64,000 nt of DNA from Palsa-459 sp963841965 (GTDB taxonomy: Bacteria; Actinomycetota; Acidimicrobiia; Acidimicrobiales; RAAP-2): positions 1-64,000 of the forward strand of contig CAWJES010000006.1 of the NCBI GenBank assembly GCA_963841965.1. Reading direction: 5' to 3'. Of this stretch, positions 47,189-57,185 are shown piece after piece; the stretch's first letter is position 1; every line of letters begins with the position of its first letter. The position numbers and the translations under genes were made by a program. The notes under the pieces were generated by a model that was not told the DNA's origin, searched no databases, and worked only from the letters and a program-made list of their open reading frames with translations.

Positions 47189-48825
47189 TCGATGCCGAAG
47201 AGGTACGGGTAGAGCGGCTGGCCGCCGTGGTGGACCTCGACGGTCACGTCGGGCCGCTCCTCGCCGAGCCACTCGGTGATCCTCCGGGTGTTCGCCGGCG
47301 TGGAGCCCTCGCCCTCGATCACGGTCACGAGCTCGTGGCCGGTGCTGATCACCGCGGCGAGCAGCGCGCACGCGGCCACGGCGACCGAGTCCGCGATCGA
47401 GACGATCCCGGCGCGCGTGAGCCCGATCCAGTCGCCGGCGCGGACCTCGCCGAGGTCGGTCGACGTGTCGCGGACGGCCTGGGTGACCTCCGCGGCGATG
47501 ACGTGCTCTGCCGAGGCCTCCATCGACGCGGCGTTGGCGTCTGCCGTGGCATCGGGGTCGTAGGCGAGCAGGGCCGCGAATCCTTCCACGATGCTCTTCG
47601 TGGGCACGACGCGCACGGCCAGCTCGGAGAGCTCGGCGACCTGGAGCGCGACGGGGATGATGTTCTTGTTGTTGGGCAGGATGACGATCTCGCGGCTGCC
47701 CGTCGAGCCGACCGCCTCGATGAGCTCCGCCGTCGAGGGGTTCATCGACTGGCCGCCGAGGACGACGCCCCGCACGCCGAGTGAGCGGAAGATCCTCCCG
47801 ACCCCCTCGCCCTGGATGACCGCCACCACCGAGGTCGTCGGTGCGGGGCCGTGGTCCTCGTGACCGGCCTCGAGGACGGCCGCCTCGCGGACCCAGCGCT
47901 CCTCGACGACCTGCTCGGCGAGGTCCGTGACGCGGATGTCGCGCGGCCTGCCCACGTCGAGGGCCGCCTCGATGGCTGCCCCGACGTCGTCGGTGTGGAT
48001 GTGGCAGTTGAACAGGCCGTCCCCGCCGACCACGACGATCGAGTCGCCGATGCCCGCCCACACGGCCTTGAAGTCGGAGATCGCCTCGTCCCTCGCCTCG
48101 AGCATGTACATGACCTCGTAGCGCAGGTCCGCGACGTCGCCGCCGCCGTGGCCGGTCGGCGCCTCGGGGGCGTGCACGTGGATCCGCTCGACCGGCGGGG
48201 CCGCCGGGAGCGGGTCCCCCGCGACCGTGTTGCACATCGCATCGAAGAGCAGGCACAGCCCGGCGCCGCCCGCGTCCACCACGCCGGCCTTTGCCAGGAC
48301 CGGCAGGAGCTCGGGGGTGTGCTCGAGCGCGACCCTCGAGGCGTCCCGGGCGCTTCGGACCAGGTGGACGAGGTCAACCGCGTCCGCCGCGCCCGCGGCC
48401 GCCGCCCTCGCGACGGTGAGGATCGTCCCCTCGACGGGCCGAACGACCGCCTGGCGGGCGAGCACGTCCGCGTGGGCCAGCGCGGCCGCGAGGGTCGGCG
48501 CCGTGATGTCGTCGTGCTCGCGCATGGTCTCGGTGATGCCGCGGAGGAGCTGGGAGAGGATGACCCCGGAGTTGCCCCGGGCACCCATCAGCGACCCGTG
48601 GGCGACCGCCCGGCAGACGTCGGCCATGCAGGGAGAGGGTGGCAGCTCGTCCAGCTCGGCGAGCACGGAGGTGACCGTGAGCGCCATGTTCGTGCCCGTA
48701 TCGCCATCGGGGACCGGGTAGACGTTCAGTCGGTTGATCACGTCCTTGTAGGACTCGAGCAGCTCGGAGAACCGCCGCATGACAGCGTGGACGTCGCCCG
48801 GGGCGAGGGTGGGCAGGACGACCAT
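47185..48825 (-). CDS. DhaL/FakA-like kinase protein (DAK2 domain)
   Basis: A 546-residue protein with the nucleotide-binding DAK2/DhaL domain first (NRLNVYPVPDGDTGTNM; LMGARGNSGVILSQLLRG) and a C-terminal DegV-related domain later (ILPNNKNIIPVALQVAEL). These proteins phosphorylate fatty acids bound by FakB. They are often next to recG and rpmB. The start is ATG 48825 or 48849; neither has a clear ribosome site. It is divergent from rpmB. No fakB is in view. Confidence 0.9.
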   Translation of the reverse strand: MVVLPTLAPGDVHAVMRRFSELLESYKDVINRLNVYPVPDGDTGTNMALTVTSVLAELDELPPSPCMADVCRAVAHGSLMGARGNSGVILSQLLRGITETMREHDDITAPTLAAALAHADVLARQAVVRPVEGTILTVARAAAAGAADAVDLVHLVRSARDASRVALEHTPELLPVLAKAGVVDAGGAGLCLLFDAMCNTVAGDPLPAAPPVERIHVHAPEAPTGHGGGDVADLRYEVMYMLEARDEAISDFKAVWAGIGDSIVVVGGDGLFNCHIHTDDVGAAIEAALDVGRPRDIRVTDLAEQVVEERWVREAAVLEAGHEDHGPAPTTSVVAVIQGEGVGRIFRSLGVRGVVLGGQSMNPSTAELIEAVGSTGSREIVILPNNKNIIPVALQVAELSELAVRVVPTKSIVEGFAALLAYDPDATADANAASMEASAEHVIAAEVTQAVRDTSTDLGEVRAGDWIGLTRAGIVSIADSVAVAACALLAAVISTGHELVTVIEGEGSTPANTRRITEWLGEERPDVTVEVHHGGQPLYPYLFGIE

Positions 48826-48838
48826 GGGGGCCAATGCT

Positions 48839-48844
48839 ACAATT
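48839..48844 (+). promoter_or_regulatory. Possible -10 element for rpmB
   Basis: TACAAT lies 57 bp before the rpmB ATG, between the divergent DhaL and rpmB genes. No convincing -35 box is seen upstream. The rpmB ribosome site, AGGAGG, is a good match 6-7 nt before the ATG. Confidence 0.35.
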
Positions 48845-48900
48845 GCCATCCGTTGTTCCCGGAGCCCGTGAGTCGGTCTCCGTTTCTAGGAGGCCCCCCA

Positions 48901-49113
48901 ATGGCATCGGTGTGCGAGCTGTGCGGCAAGAAGCCGTCGTTTGGCATGAACCTCAGCCACTCGCACCGCCGCACCAAGCGGCGGTGGAACCCCAACATCC
49001 AGAAGGTGCGGGCCCTTGTCGACGGGACGCCCAAGCGGCTGAACGTGTGCACGTCCTGCCTGCGCGCGGGCAGGGTCACCAAGCCCTCGAGGACGACCTA
49101 CTCCGCATCCTGA
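48901..49113 (+). CDS. rpmB: 50S ribosomal protein L28
   Basis: A 70-residue L28 beginning MASVCELCGKKPSFGMNLSH and ending RVTKPSRTTYSAS, with NVCTSCLRAG in the C-terminal half. Two Cys pairs (CELC and CTSC) suggest the zinc-binding paralogue. The gene runs opposite to both neighbours, and its 3' end overlaps thiL by 16 bp. Confidence 0.96.
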   Translation: MASVCELCGKKPSFGMNLSHSHRRTKRRWNPNIQKVRALVDGTPKRLNVCTSCLRAGRVTKPSRTTYSAS

Positions 49114-50060
49114 CCGTGCCGCCAGCCCACATCGGGCAACGGCGCGCCGCGCAGACGCCTCACTGACGGGTCCTCCACGACCCGGCCGATCATGATCGGC
49201 GCCCGCAGGCCGGCGTCCGCGAAGCCGGTCGTCACGGCACCCGGATCGGGGTGGCTGAACACGAGCTCGTAGTCCTCCCCCCCGCCGAGCGCCTCCGCCT
49301 CGCTCGCACCCGTGGCGGGCGGCACGTGGTCGATCTCGATCCCGACGCCCGACGCGTCGGCCACGCGCCGCAGATCTCGCGCGATGCCGTCGGACACGTC
49401 GATCATCGAGGTCGCGCCCAGCCGCGCCGCGAGCCGTCCCTCGGCGATCCGTGCCGACGGCCTGCGGTGCGCGAGCACGAGCGCGTCGTTCAGCCCCGCC
49501 CCCTCGCGCCGGAGGCGCAGCCCGGCCGCCGATCCGCCGAGGGCTCCCGTGACGAACAGGGAGTCGCCGGGACGCGCGCCGCTTCTGGCCACCACCCGGC
49601 CCTCGCACTCCTCGCCCACCGCGCTCGCCGTCACGGCGACGACGGGCGACTCCGAGAGGTCGCCACCGACGAGGAGGCAGCCGCTTGCCACCGCCGCGTC
49701 GCGCGCCGAGGCCGTGATGCCCACGACGTCGACGGACCCGGGCGCGCAGATGGAGATGACCACCGCCAGGGGTCGCCCGCCCATCGCCGCCACATCGCTC
49801 AGGGTTGCCACCGTCGTTCGGTACCCGAGGTCCTCGACCGGGAACCGATCGAGGTCCAGGTGGACGCCGCCGACGCCCGCATCCGTGCAGAGGAGGAGCC
49901 TCCCCGCGGGCCGGTCGAGCACGGCGGCGTCGTCGCCGATGGGACCGAAGTCCCTACCTGGCGTCGGAGGCCCCGTGAGCGCCGCGATACGCTCGAGAGC
50001 GGAGTCCTCACGCCAGGCCCCACCCCCACGGGGGGCGGTGGTTGGGTTGGGCGGGAGCAC
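49098..50060 (-). CDS. thiL: Thiamine-monophosphate kinase
   Basis: ThiL (320 residues) phosphorylates thiamine monophosphate to the pyrophosphate coenzyme. Family features: PIGDDAAVLDRPAGRLLL, CTDAGVGGVHLDLDRF, YRTTVATLSDVAAMGGRPL and MIDVSDGIARDLRRVA, with GGGEDYELVFS in the C-terminal part. It lies convergent to rpmB and divergent from pckG. No thi operon or TPP riboswitch is seen nearby. Confidence 0.93.
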   Translation of the reverse strand: MLPPNPTTAPRGGGAWREDSALERIAALTGPPTPGRDFGPIGDDAAVLDRPAGRLLLCTDAGVGGVHLDLDRFPVEDLGYRTTVATLSDVAAMGGRPLAVVISICAPGSVDVVGITASARDAAVASGCLLVGGDLSESPVVAVTASAVGEECEGRVVARSGARPGDSLFVTGALGGSAAGLRLRREGAGLNDALVLAHRRPSARIAEGRLAARLGATSMIDVSDGIARDLRRVADASGVGIEIDHVPPATGASEAEALGGGEDYELVFSHPDPGAVTTGFADAGLRAPIMIGRVVEDPSVRRLRGAPLPDVGWRHGQDAE

Positions 50061-50121
50061 GGCACTTGCCTACCATGACCCCGACGGGATGGCCCGCCGG
50101 GAGACTGCCAAGGAGGAAGCG

Positions 50122-51915
50122 GTGAACCCACCGACCACGAACAAGCGGCTTCTCGACTGGGTCGACGAGGTGGCCCAGCTCACCACACCCGATTCGATCC
50201 ACTGGTGCGACGGCTCTGCGGAGGAGTACGACGCGCTCTGCCAGCTGCTGGTGGACAACGGCACCTTCACGAGGCTGTCGGACGCCAAGCGGCCCAACAG
50301 CTACTGGTCGCACTCGGACCCCGGCGACGTCGCGCGGGTGGAGGACCGGACCTTCATCTGCTCGGAGCACGAGATCGACGCCGGGCCCACCAACAACTGG
50401 ATGGACCCCACCGAGATGCGGGGGCTGCTCTCCGGGCTGTTCGCCGGGTGCATGCGGGGGCGCACGCTCTACGTCGTGCCCTTCTCCATGGGCCCCCTTG
50501 GCAGCAGCATCGCGCACATCGGCGTCGAGATCACCGACTCGGCCTATGTGGCCGTCTCGATGCGGATCATGACGCGGATGGGCAGGGGCGCCCTCGAGGT
50601 CCTCGGAGAGCACGGCGAGTTCGTCCCGTGCCTCCACTCGGTCGGGATGCCGCTCGAGGAGGGCCAGGCGGACGCTTCCTGGCCGTGCAACGCGGACAAC
50701 AAGTACATCGTGCAGTTCCCCGAGACCCGCGAGATCTGGTCCTTCGGCTCCGGCTACGGCGGCAACGCGCTGCTCGGGAAGAAGTGCTTCGCGCTGCGGA
50801 TCGCTTCGGTGATGGCCCGCGACGAGGGATGGCTTGCCGAGCACATGTTCATCCTCAAGCTCACCTCGCCCGGGGGCGAGACGAAGTACGTCACGGGGGC
50901 CTTCCCCTCGGCGTGCGGCAAGACCAACCTCGCGATGCTGGTGCCCACGCTCAAGGACTGGAAGGTCGAGACGGTGGGCGACGACATCTGCTGGATGAAG
51001 TTCGGGGCCGACGGCCGGCTCTACGCGATCAACCCCGAGGCGGGGTTCTTCGGCGTCGCGCCGGGCACGAACATGCAGACGAACCCGAACGCCATGTACT
51101 CGGTCGAGGCCAACACGATCTTCACGAACACCGCCCTCACGAGCGATGGCGACGTGTGGTGGGAGTCGATGTCGCCCGAGCCGCCCGCCGAGTTGACCGA
51201 CTGGAAGGGACAGCCGTGGACACCCGAGTCCGGTACCCCGGCCGCCCACCCGAACTCGCGGTTCACCGCCCCCGCCGGCCAGGACCCAGCGATCGCGGAG
51301 AACTGGGAGGACCCCGTGGGCGTCCCGATCTCGGCGATCCTCTTCGGTGGCAGGCGAGGCTCGGTCGTGCCGCTTATCCACCAGTCGTTCAACTGGCAGC
51401 ACGGCGTCTTCATGGGCGCGATCATGTCCTCGGAGACGACGGCCGCGGCCGTTGGCGCGGTCGGCAACCTCCGCAGGGACCCCTTCGCGATGCTGCCCTT
51501 CTGCGGCTACAACATGGCCGACTACTTCGGCCACTGGCTGGAGCTGGGCGCGGGTGCCGACCAGTCGAAGCTCCCCGGGATCTTCTACGTGAACTGGTTC
51601 CTCAAGGGCGACGACGGCTCGTTCCTCTGGCCCGGGTACGGGGAGAACTCCCGCGTCCTCAAGTGGGTGTTCGAGCGCATGAACGGCGACGGTGAAGCGA
51701 CCGAGACCGCCATTGGCTACGTACCGGCCCCCGGAGCCCTCGACACCGACGGCCTAGGACTCTCGGACGAGACCCTCTCGAGGCTGATGCACGTCGACGA
51801 CGAGGGATGGCGTGGCGAGGTGCCGCTGATCAGGGAGCACTTCGCGAAGTTCGCGGACCGGCTCCCCGATGTCCTGCACCACGAGGTCGACGAGCTCGAG
51901 CGGCGGCTCGGCTGA
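50122..51915 (+). CDS. pckG: Phosphoenolpyruvate carboxykinase (GTP)
   Basis: GTP-type PEPCK (597 residues) converts oxaloacetate to PEP in gluconeogenesis. Nucleotide and catalytic motifs are clear: FPSACGKTNLAML (P-loop), VGDDICWMKFGADGRLYAINPE, and GRRGSVVPLIHQSF. The GTG at 50122 is preceded by AAGGAGGA at 5 nt and gives the usual start VNPPTTNKRLLDWVDE; an ATG at 50089 has no such site. The GTP form is typical of Actinomycetota and Chloroflexota. A partial -10 (TACCAT at 50071) lies upstream. Confidence 0.97.
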   Translation: MNPPTTNKRLLDWVDEVAQLTTPDSIHWCDGSAEEYDALCQLLVDNGTFTRLSDAKRPNSYWSHSDPGDVARVEDRTFICSEHEIDAGPTNNWMDPTEMRGLLSGLFAGCMRGRTLYVVPFSMGPLGSSIAHIGVEITDSAYVAVSMRIMTRMGRGALEVLGEHGEFVPCLHSVGMPLEEGQADASWPCNADNKYIVQFPETREIWSFGSGYGGNALLGKKCFALRIASVMARDEGWLAEHMFILKLTSPGGETKYVTGAFPSACGKTNLAMLVPTLKDWKVETVGDDICWMKFGADGRLYAINPEAGFFGVAPGTNMQTNPNAMYSVEANTIFTNTALTSDGDVWWESMSPEPPAELTDWKGQPWTPESGTPAAHPNSRFTAPAGQDPAIAENWEDPVGVPISAILFGGRRGSVVPLIHQSFNWQHGVFMGAIMSSETTAAAVGAVGNLRRDPFAMLPFCGYNMADYFGHWLELGAGADQSKLPGIFYVNWFLKGDDGSFLWPGYGENSRVLKWVFERMNGDGEATETAIGYVPAPGALDTDGLGLSDETLSRLMHVDDEGWRGEVPLIREHFAKFADRLPDVLHHEVDELERRLG

Positions 51916-51926
51916 GCCGCCGCCGG

Positions 51927-52700
51927 GTGCAGACGCCCCCGCCGCGGTTCGAGCGGTCCGCCGGGCGCTACGACGCGATCGGCGACGGCTACGCGGTTCG
52001 GCGCCGCGTGGAGCCCACGTGGCTGCGTGCCATCCACTCCGCGGTCGGATCGGCCGCCCGGGTCGTCAACGTCGGTGCGGGCAGCGGCAACTACGAGCCG
52101 CAAGCCGCTGGCGTCGTGGGCGTGGAGCCGTCGGCGACGATGCTCGCCCAGCGTCCGCCTGGCGCCGCGCCCTGCATCCGGGGCGTCGCCGAGGCGCTCC
52201 CCTTCGCTGACGAGCGGTTCGACGTCGCGCTCGCGATCCACACGGTCCACCACTGGTCCGATGCGAACGCGGGTCTCGCCGAACTGCGCCGGGTCGCACG
52301 TCGCCAGGTGGTCGTCACGTGGGACCCCGATGTGAACGCACGCTTCTGGCTCCTGCGCGACTACGTCCCCGAGCTGGCGGACCACGAGGCGACGCTCGCC
52401 ACCGTCGACGTCGTCGCAGCCGCCCTCGACGTGCGATCGGTCGACCCGCTGCCCGTGCCGAGGGGATGCAGGGACGGCTTCCTGGGAGCGCATTGGGAGG
52501 AGCCGTCCGCGTACCTCGACCCGCGCACCCGGGCGGCCTCCTCGGGGCTCAGCCTCCTCGACGAGTCGATCGTCACGGACGCGATGGATCGACTGCGCCG
52601 CGACGTCGCGAGCGGGTCCTGGGCTGCCGCGAACTCGGAGCTGGCCGGGCTTGACGCGCTCGACACCGGCTACCGGCTCGTCGTCGCGGGCAGCACCTAG
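51927..52700 (+). CDS. Class I SAM-dependent methyltransferase
   Basis: A 257-residue methyltransferase. Motif I VVNVGAGSGNYEPQ, VGVEPSATML, then EALPFADERFDVALAIHTVH and VARRQVVVTWDP mark a UbiE-like class I fold. A GTG at 51927 gives the start VQTPPPRFERSAGRYDAIG, 11 bp after pckG. Substrate unknown. Its 3' end overlaps the convergent MFS gene by 4 bp. Confidence 0.87.
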   Translation: MQTPPPRFERSAGRYDAIGDGYAVRRRVEPTWLRAIHSAVGSAARVVNVGAGSGNYEPQAAGVVGVEPSATMLAQRPPGAAPCIRGVAEALPFADERFDVALAIHTVHHWSDANAGLAELRRVARRQVVVTWDPDVNARFWLLRDYVPELADHEATLATVDVVAAALDVRSVDPLPVPRGCRDGFLGAHWEEPSAYLDPRTRAASSGLSLLDESIVTDAMDRLRRDVASGSWAAANSELAGLDALDTGYRLVVAGST

Positions 52701-54016
52701 AGCGCGGTGCGCCCCCGGCGCACCGAGACGCGACCGATCAGGTACCCGAGAAGGCATCCCCCCGCCATGACCGCGACGACGGCGTCGCCGACGGAGAACG
52801 GCATCGAGATCGCCACGGGGATGAGCGCCCCGACGACCCAGAGAAGCTGCTGGCGCACGGCGAACCGCGCGAAGACGCGTCCCTGCGCGCGCTCGGGCAC
52901 GCGGCGCTGGGTGAGCGCGTCGAACGATGGCTGCGCGACGGCGCCGGCCAGCCCGGCGATGCCCGCGAGTGCCACCTGCGCCGCGATCGTCCCCAGGTAC
53001 GAGGCCCCGGCCGCGGCCACCGCGATGAGCGCGAGCGACGCGGCGAGCAGCGCCTGCTCGGACAGGTGCCGGCGCAGCCGCGAGACGAGGAACAGGCCGA
53101 CGAGCGCACCAGCCCCCGACGCGGCGAACGCCAGCCCGAACCACCAGAGGGGCGCGTGCTGGCGGCGCAGCCCGAACGCGATCAGGAAGATGAGGAACCC
53201 CGCGGTCATGCGGACCGTCGCGCTCGCGGTGAGCCCGAGCACGACCTCGGGGTCGTCCACGGGCTTCAGGTCCAGGAGGTCGGCCTCGGCATCGGTGAAC
53301 TCGACCTCGGCGCGTGCGGTGCGCGGGCGGCCGATCTTGAGGCGCAGCGCGCCGTAGGCGCCGATCGAGAACACGATGGACGCGAGGACGAGCACCGCCT
53401 CGGCCCCGATCCCCTTCAGCAGCCCGATGGCGGGCAACGAGACGGCGAAGCCCGCCAGCGTCCCAAGCATCGTCAGCTGCGCGTTGAATCCCGCGAACCC
53501 CTCGGCCTCGTCGGTCGCCTCGTGGGCGTCGGGCCATCCGGCGTCGTCGACGCCCTCGGGGTGGGCGCGCAGCTGGTCGGCGGCGGCCATCTCGGGGACG
53601 AGCGCGCCGCGTGTCACGAGGTAGAGCTTCGACAGCACCAGCACGCAGAACGCGAGCGGGAACAGCCACAGGGAGTTGAGGTAGAAGGCCATGAGGATGC
53701 ACAGGACGACGCGCCCTGCGCCCGATGCGAACACGAGCAGGCGCCTCGCCCCGCGGCTCGCGTCGATGGCGGGGCCGAGCAGCGGCGAGACGACGGCGAA
53801 CGGCGCGATCGTGAGCAGCAGGTAGAGCAGGACCTTGCCCTTGGCGGCCTGCGGGGAGATCGAGAAGAACAGCGACCCGGCCAGCGAGATGGTGACCAGC
53901 GTGTCCCCGGCGAGCATCGCGACCTGGACGAAGGCGAGCCTTCCGAAGGCGGTCTGCTGGTCGAACAGGTCGGCCAACGACGCCGCTGCGAGCGACCGCA
54001 GGCGACGACGGCTCAT
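52697..54016 (-). CDS. MFS transporter
   Basis: A 439-residue polytopic protein, about ten to twelve helices, with a long acidic central loop (about residues 155-175 and 225-255) as in MFS drug or solute exporters. No substrate-specific motif was recognised. It is convergent to the methyltransferase and divergent from the DUF1295 gene. Confidence 0.8.
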   Translation of the reverse strand: MSRRRLRSLAAASLADLFDQQTAFGRLAFVQVAMLAGDTLVTISLAGSLFFSISPQAAKGKVLLYLLLTIAPFAVVSPLLGPAIDASRGARRLLVFASGAGRVVLCILMAFYLNSLWLFPLAFCVLVLSKLYLVTRGALVPEMAAADQLRAHPEGVDDAGWPDAHEATDEAEGFAGFNAQLTMLGTLAGFAVSLPAIGLLKGIGAEAVLVLASIVFSIGAYGALRLKIGRPRTARAEVEFTDAEADLLDLKPVDDPEVVLGLTASATVRMTAGFLIFLIAFGLRRQHAPLWWFGLAFAASGAGALVGLFLVSRLRRHLSEQALLAASLALIAVAAAGASYLGTIAAQVALAGIAGLAGAVAQPSFDALTQRRVPERAQGRVFARFAVRQQLLWVVGALIPVAISMPFSVGDAVVAVMAGGCLLGYLIGRVSVRRGRTAL

Positions 54017-54084
54017 TGGACGAAGCGTACGGCACCTCCCCGCGAAGCCTTAGGAACCGGGCCCGCGTCTGGTTATGTGGTGCG

Positions 54085-54909
54085 ATGCTCCTCGCGACAA
54101 TCGGCTCGCTCAGCGACTTCTGGGTCTCGGCGGGCGTCGCCGCGGCCACCGAGATCGTGGTGTTCCTCGTCGCGTTCGCGTGCTCGAGGGTCCTCGGGCG
54201 GAACAGCGTCGTCGACGTGTTCTGGGGACTCAGCTTCGTGGCCGTTGCGGCGACGACGTTCGCCGTCGCGCGCGCCCGGTCGACGGGCTGCCTCGGCCTG
54301 CAGGTGACGGTCCTCGCCGCGGTCTGGCTGTGGGGGCTGCGGCTGGCCGGCTACCTCGCGATCCGCCAGCGCGGCGGCGGCGAGGATCCCCGGTACGCGT
54401 GGATCATGAAGGGCGCGAAGGGAAGGAACGAGACGCTCTACGCACTGCGCACGATCTACGGGCTGCAGCTCCTCCTCGCCTGGGTCGTGTCCCTGCCCGT
54501 GCAGGCGGCGATGGTCGGTGGCCCGCCCATCGCCTGGCTGGCCGGGGTGGGCGTCGCCGTGTACCTCGTGGGCATCTGCTTCGAGGCGGTCGGAGACGCG
54601 CAGCTCCGGCGCTTCAAGGCCGATCCGGCCAATGCCCGCTCGGTGATGGACCGGGGGCTCTGGGCATGGACGCGGCACCCCAACTACTTCGGCGACGCCA
54701 CCGTGTGGTGGGGCGTGTGGATCGTCGCGGCGTCGAGCGGCATCGCCGCAGTGAGCATCGTGGGCCCGATCACGATGACGTGGCTGCTCACGTCCGTCTC
54801 GGGCCGTCCGATCCTCGAGCGGTCGCTGTCGCGGAGGAAGGATGGCTGGGACGAGTACGTGGCGCGGACGAGCTCGTTCCTCCCGCGCCCGCCGCGGCGT
54901 GCGCGGTGA
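54085..54909 (+). CDS. DUF1295 (steroid 5-alpha-reductase-like) membrane protein
   Basis: About 274 residues from ATG 54085 (the open frame begins 69 bp earlier at a TTG). About seven hydrophobic segments and the family end LWAWTRHPNYFGDATVWWGVW, the NADPH-site region shared with isoprenylcysteine methyltransferases and 5-alpha-reductases. The reaction is unknown. Its last 122 bp overlap the reading frame of the convergent membrane protein. Confidence 0.88.
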   Translation: MLLATIGSLSDFWVSAGVAAATEIVVFLVAFACSRVLGRNSVVDVFWGLSFVAVAATTFAVARARSTGCLGLQVTVLAAVWLWGLRLAGYLAIRQRGGGEDPRYAWIMKGAKGRNETLYALRTIYGLQLLLAWVVSLPVQAAMVGGPPIAWLAGVGVAVYLVGICFEAVGDAQLRRFKADPANARSVMDRGLWAWTRHPNYFGDATVWWGVWIVAASSGIAAVSIVGPITMTWLLTSVSGRPILERSLSRRKDGWDEYVARTSSFLPRPPRRAR

Positions 54910-56666
54910 CGAGCGTCCAGACCCACGCCGCGTCGCGCACCGTCGGCGGACCGAGGGCGCTCTCGAGCCAGACCCTGATCGCCGCGGGGCTCCTCGCGAC
55001 GACCGAGGTGTTCGGCCCCCGGGCGAACGGGACGACGACGAGGGTGGCGCCCCAGTAGCGGAGCGCGGTGCGCAGCGCCGTGCGCTGCGCGGGCGACGCG
55101 GTCGGCGCAAACTGCGGCGCCAGCGCGGCCGACGCGAGGTCCTTGACCACGCGGTAGCCCGGTTCCGCGGGACCCTGCCGCGCGTCGATCCACCCCGGGC
55201 CCGTCCCGCCGACGATCGAGTAGTGCATCGCGTGCAGCGCCTGCACGGCGAGCAGGTCGGCGGACGTCGTGAAGAACGGGAAGCCGAGGATGACCTGGCC
55301 CGGTGGCAGCGAGTCAGCGTTGCGCTGGTACCACAGCGGCTCCCACACCCGCGACGCCGAGTAGGGCAGCCCGTGCGACGCGTTGACGGCGAACGGCGCC
55401 ACGCAGGCGGCGCCGAGCGCGACGGCGAGGACGGCTCCCGCTGCCCCGCGCCGCAGCGCGCGAACCCGCTCGAGGACGAGCGCGAGCGCGAGGCCGGCGG
55501 GAAGGAAGAGGAGCGCGCTGAACCGCTCGTTCATCACGTCGTCGAGCAGCGGCAGGTGCCGCGCGTAGTGCCACGCGCTGAACACGTAGTGCCCGCCGAG
55601 CGCGAGCCAGGCCACGACGGCGGTCACCGTTGCGGCGGCGATGAGACGACGCGACCGCCGGAAGACCACGACACCGGCGACGAGCGTCACGGCGAGGACG
55701 GGGCCGAGGTAGGTGGGCCGCATCGAGCCGTCCCCAGTTCGGAACCCACCACAGGATCGTGCCGGGCACCGCGACGAGGTAGCTGCGCAGGCTCGCGTCC
55801 GCGGGCGAGATGCCCGGCCAGATGGGACCGACGAAGTGGCCGGGCCCGTGGAGCGCGTAGTAGGCGGGCCATGCGAGGAGCACCACTGACACCCCTGCAG
55901 CGGTGGCGAGTCCGGGAAGTCCGTGTCGCAGCGAGGCGGTCGCCGCACCGCGGTCGGTGACCACGGCCGCTGCGAGCAGGACGGCGAGTGACACGGCCGA
56001 GGCCGCCAGCACCATTACGAGCAGCTCGGTTCCGCTGAAGAACTGCACGACCAGCAGGAGCCCGAGCGCCACGCCCACCGCGACCGCCGAGCGCTCCTTG
56101 CGCCAGAACAGCTCGTCGAGGCACGCAAGCACGAGGGGCGGGACGACCAGGAACGTGAGCTGCAGGTGCGCCCCGGCCGCCTGGAAGAGGACCAGCGGGC
56201 TGAACGCGTAGAGCGCACCGACGAGTCCGGCCGCCAGGGAGGATCGGACCCAGCGCTGCGCGACCCACATCGCCGCCACGCCCGAGGCGACCGGCGCGAT
56301 GAGGAGCGCGACGTTGAGCGAGGTCAGCGGCCCGAACAGTGCGGTCACCGGGAGGAGGAGGAACGACAGGGCGGTGACCGATGTGTTCGAGAGCAGGTTG
56401 ATCCCCTGGGGATGGAACATCGCCGTCGAGAAGAACGGGTTGTGGCCGTGGGTCAGCGCCACGTACGGCCACTCGAAGAACCAGGTGAACAGTGAGGTGT
56501 CCGAGCACGCGCATGTGGTCCCGCGCGAGATGCCGAGGGCGAGCACGTGGGCGTACATCGCGAGCGACCCGCAGAGGTAGATCAGGGCCCCGGCGCCGAG
56601 CGCGAGGCGCCGGCGTCCCGCCGTGCTGCCGGTGCGATCCGTCGCGGTCCCGCCGGTCGTCAGCAT
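54788..56666 (-). pseudogene. Large polytopic membrane protein, one frameshift
   Basis: A multi-helix protein of about 620 residues if one frameshift near 55,738 is corrected. The first frame runs from MLTTGGTATDRTG through about eight helices to TILWWVPNWGRLD; the second frame continues from GDGSMRPTYLGPVLAV through further helices to a soluble C-terminal part with HAMHYSIVGGTGPGW and YWGATLVVVPFARG. The start FEWPYVALTHGHNPFFST resembles the GT-C type with an acidic/His loop, so a glycosyltransferase is possible but not established. The shift may be a sequencing error. Confidence 0.7.
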
Positions 56667-56707
56667 CAGTGGCGATCATCGCACGCGAGCGGACGATTGC
56701 CGCTCCG

Positions 56708-57112
56708 TCAGGGTGAGTAGGGACGGTGCTCGGTGCCGGCACCGGGCGTGATGAACAGCGCGTCGCCGGGCTCGTGCACGACGCTGCGATGCCAGACGTT
56801 CGTCGGGTTGATCGCCGCCTGGCCCGGGTGGAGCGCGACGATGACCTCGGCGCCGTCGATCTCCTGGATCAGGTCCACGCGTCCCGACAGCAGGACGACG
56901 ACCTCTGCGCCCTGCGGATGGCGCTCCCAGGAGTCCCATGTCTCGCGCTGGGCGATGATCGCGACCAGCCTGCCCTCCGTCCCGTCGCCGGCGATCCGCG
57001 CCGCGTAGCTCTCGAGGTACTCCTTCGTCCACTGGAAATCCGGCAGCGGCATCGCCGTGGAGTTGCTGCCGAGGTGGATGTACGTGCTCGAGAGGTCGAA
57101 GGGCTCGGTCAC
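56708..57112 (-). CDS. Cupin-domain protein
   Basis: A 134-residue protein with one cupin barrel: the first motif near WERHPQGAEVVVLLSGRVDL and the second near NVWHRSVVHEPGDALFITPG. A GTG at 57112 gives a sensible start (VTEPFDLSSTYIHLGSN). The metal ligands appear partly conserved (His and Glu in RHPQGAE; His in NVWHRS). Function is unknown; cupins include small-molecule enzymes and sensors. Confidence 0.8.
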   Translation of the reverse strand: MTEPFDLSSTYIHLGSNSTAMPLPDFQWTKEYLESYAARIAGDGTEGRLVAIIAQRETWDSWERHPQGAEVVVLLSGRVDLIQEIDGAEVIVALHPGQAAINPTNVWHRSVVHEPGDALFITPGAGTEHRPYSP

Positions 57113-57185
57113 CGCGACGAGTCTAGGAACTCTCACCTGCACGGACACGGCTGGAGGAGTCGGCTCCGGCGAGCGGATCCGGGCG

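Noticed and set aside
44405..47212. A 935-codon plus-strand frame opposite recG and rsmD
   Set aside because: Arg/Glu/Asp-rich antisense of well-identified genes.
49800..50121. TPP riboswitch upstream of thiL or pckG
   Set aside because: No TPP-box sequence or matching fold was seen in the short intergenic region.
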